Below, one piece after another: positions 63,267-64,000 of a stretch of DNA of 64,000 nucleotides (the stretch's first letter is position 1; the number at the start of each line of letters is the position of its first letter). The stretch is taken from assembly GCF_000708265.2 (NCBI RefSeq), contig NZ_JCKI01000003.1, positions 496,001 to 560,000 on the forward strand. The letters run 5' to 3'. Both the position numbers and the translations under genes were made by a program. A model generated the notes under the pieces. It had not been told where the DNA came from. It worked only from the letters and a program-made list of their open reading frames with translations, and made no database searches. Source of the DNA: Pedobacter sp. R20-19. GTDB taxonomy: Bacteria; Bacteroidota; Bacteroidia; Sphingobacteriales; Sphingobacteriaceae.

Positions 63267-63625
63267 CCGACTTACTAAGTTTTTTTGGATGGTGTGTCGG
63301 GGAAACTTCGTGAGTTTTAAAAACAAGAACCTAACCCTCTAAACAACTAACTTTCTAAGCTAATAACCCTCTAAACTTTATAACCCTCTAACCAAAAATA
63401 ACCCCACTAAAACTGGCGAAGTTCTGCTACGCAAAGGCCTTTGAAACTTCGCAAGTTAGTTAATCCGACTTTCGAATTTTTGATGGATGGTGTGCAAGGG
63501 AAACTTCGTCAGTCTTAAAACAAGAAACTAAACGCCTCATCTTCTAACCCCCTAAACCACTAACCCTCTAAACTTTATAACCTTCTAAACTACTAACCAT
63601 CTATCCCCCTGCAAACCAACAACCT
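63267..63625. repeat. 198-bp direct repeat with TAACCCTCTAAAC-type microrepeats
   Basis: The block GGATGGTGTG...GGGAAACTTCGT(G/C)AGT starts at 63287 and again at 63485, 198 bp apart. Each is followed by runs of the 13-mer TAACCCTCTAAAC and variants (near 63332, 63364, 63381, 63545, 63561, 63579). The gap 63071-63750 has no gene; its first 200 bases are plain AT-rich DNA that should hold the msrA promoter. Confidence 0.75.
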
Positions 63626-63647
63626 TTCATGTTAACCCTTAAAAACC

Positions 63648-63683
63648 AAACAAGGGATAACCATTTGGACATCCCTTGTTTTT
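63648..63683. terminator. Hairpin terminator after the alcohol dehydrogenase gene
   Basis: AAACAAGGGAT (63648-63658) pairs with ATCCCTTGTTT (63671-63681). T runs lie on both strands outside the stem, so it can end minus-strand transcription from the dehydrogenase gene about 70 nt past its stop. Confidence 0.75.
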
Positions 63684-63750
63684 ATGATTTAAACTATCTC
63701 CACCAGATGAATCAAGTTTCCTTAAATATCCAATGAAATATTTATCAATC

Positions 63751-64000
63751 TTATAATGTTGCCATATCAATCACGAAGCGATATCTTACATCACCTTTTT
63801 CCATCCGCTCATAAGCATTATGAATATCTTTCATATCAATCATTTCAATATCCGAAACAATGTTGTGTTCTGCACAGAAATCAAGCATCTCCTGAGTTTC
63901 AGCAATTCCGCCAATTCCAGATCCTGCTAAACTTTTTCGACCTCCCAATAAACTAAACGCTGCAATTTCAGCAGGTTTTGGCGGTACACCTACGCAGATA
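63751..64000 (-). CDS. Zinc-dependent alcohol dehydrogenase, YahK-like (3' part)
   Basis: The frame stays open to the window edge, so only the C-terminal 82 or so residues are present. They read ...FSLLGGRKSLAGSGIGGIAETQEMLDFCAEHNIVSDIEMIDMKDIHNAYERMEKGDVRYRFVIDM..., closely matching the C-terminus of NAD(P)H-dependent aldehyde reductase/alcohol dehydrogenases of the YahK/cinnamyl-alcohol type. The zinc and cofactor sites lie outside the window. The apparent start at 63948 is an internal TTG, not a real start. Confidence 0.88.
   Translation of the reverse strand, partial: ICVGVPPKPAEIAAFSLLGGRKSLAGSGIGGIAETQEMLDFCAEHNIVSDIEMIDMKDIHNAYERMEKGDVRYRFVIDMATL

Noticed and set aside
63331..63600. 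Telomere-like or replication-terminus repeats
   Set aside because: The 13-mer resembles telomeric repeats only superficially; it is short, irregular and part of a local duplication.
1..64000. tRNA, rRNA, phage or insertion-sequence genes
   Set aside because: Gaps were read on both strands; no cloverleaf, rRNA segment, transposase or integrase was recognised.

Overview
The window reads as chromosomal DNA of a Bacteroidota bacterium, most likely a Sphingobacteriaceae member close to Pedobacter (inferred from protein families, not searched). Support: a SusC/SusD pair behind an ECF sigma/FecR pair, a DUF4296 lipoprotein, a one-gene TreY-MalQ fusion, TAnnTTTG-type -7 promoter boxes, low G+C with AT-rich intergenic DNA, and dispersed intergenic repeats of a kind common in this group. 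I saw no rRNA, tRNA, CRISPR array, transposase or phage gene. About 48 protein genes are supported, two cut by the window edges.

Layout. 1-5.5 kb: end of a FadL-type porin, a large MG2-domain secreted protein, UbiD and Dps. 5.8-8 kb: a five-LysM protein coupled to uridine kinase. 8.6-10 kb: 3-oxoacid CoA-transferase scoAB and a 55-residue Cys-rich protein at 10136. 10.5-17.2 kb: MutS2 and a DUF4296 lipoprotein, divergent from yggS, a GNAT, aspartate kinase and a methyltransferase. 17.2-21.3 kb: cold shock protein, 1-Cys peroxiredoxin, then an envelope-signalling module (below). 21.4-27.8 kb: purB, Nfu, an inositol-phosphatase-type enzyme, Lgt-like protein, MtaB and UbiX. 28.3-34.3 kb: treZ and treY-malQ. 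34.7-37.3 kb: an orphan sigma factor, an OmpA lipoprotein and an RRM protein. 37.7-42.5 kb: galactose locus (SGLT-type symporter, galK, galT) divergent from a Nudix-type regulator. 42.6-50.8 kb: ECF sigma, FecR, SusC, SusD, TPR-thioredoxin. 51.3-58.9 kb: two-component system plus a three-gene RND metal-type efflux pump. 59-64 kb: DinB protein, ABC exporter, MsrA, the end of a zinc alcohol dehydrogenase, and three large repeat arrays.

The most interesting system is at 18.4-21.3 kb. An ECF sigma gene is followed 8 nt later by a gene fusing an anti-sigma-like cytoplasmic part, one membrane helix and a periplasmic trypsin-like domain with a full His-Asp-Ser triad. Divergent from it are three tandem, nearly identical 73-residue lipoprotein genes, each with its own promoter and terminator. 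All four promoters share GGGTTAC, exactly 15 nt, then GTATTAA (GCATTAA once). This reads as an autoregulated sigma regulon whose output is the three lipoproteins.

Two more regulatory circuits can be read from the DNA. The two-component/efflux locus has TTTAAT direct repeats with an exact 11-bp period (four before the efflux genes, two before the regulator gene), both 16 bp before a -7 box that lies only 4 nt from the ATG. The galactose locus has a 35-bp palindrome between galT and the divergent Nudix regulator. A minus-strand terminator just before susC suggests an antisense RNA of the type known from Bacteroides polysaccharide loci.
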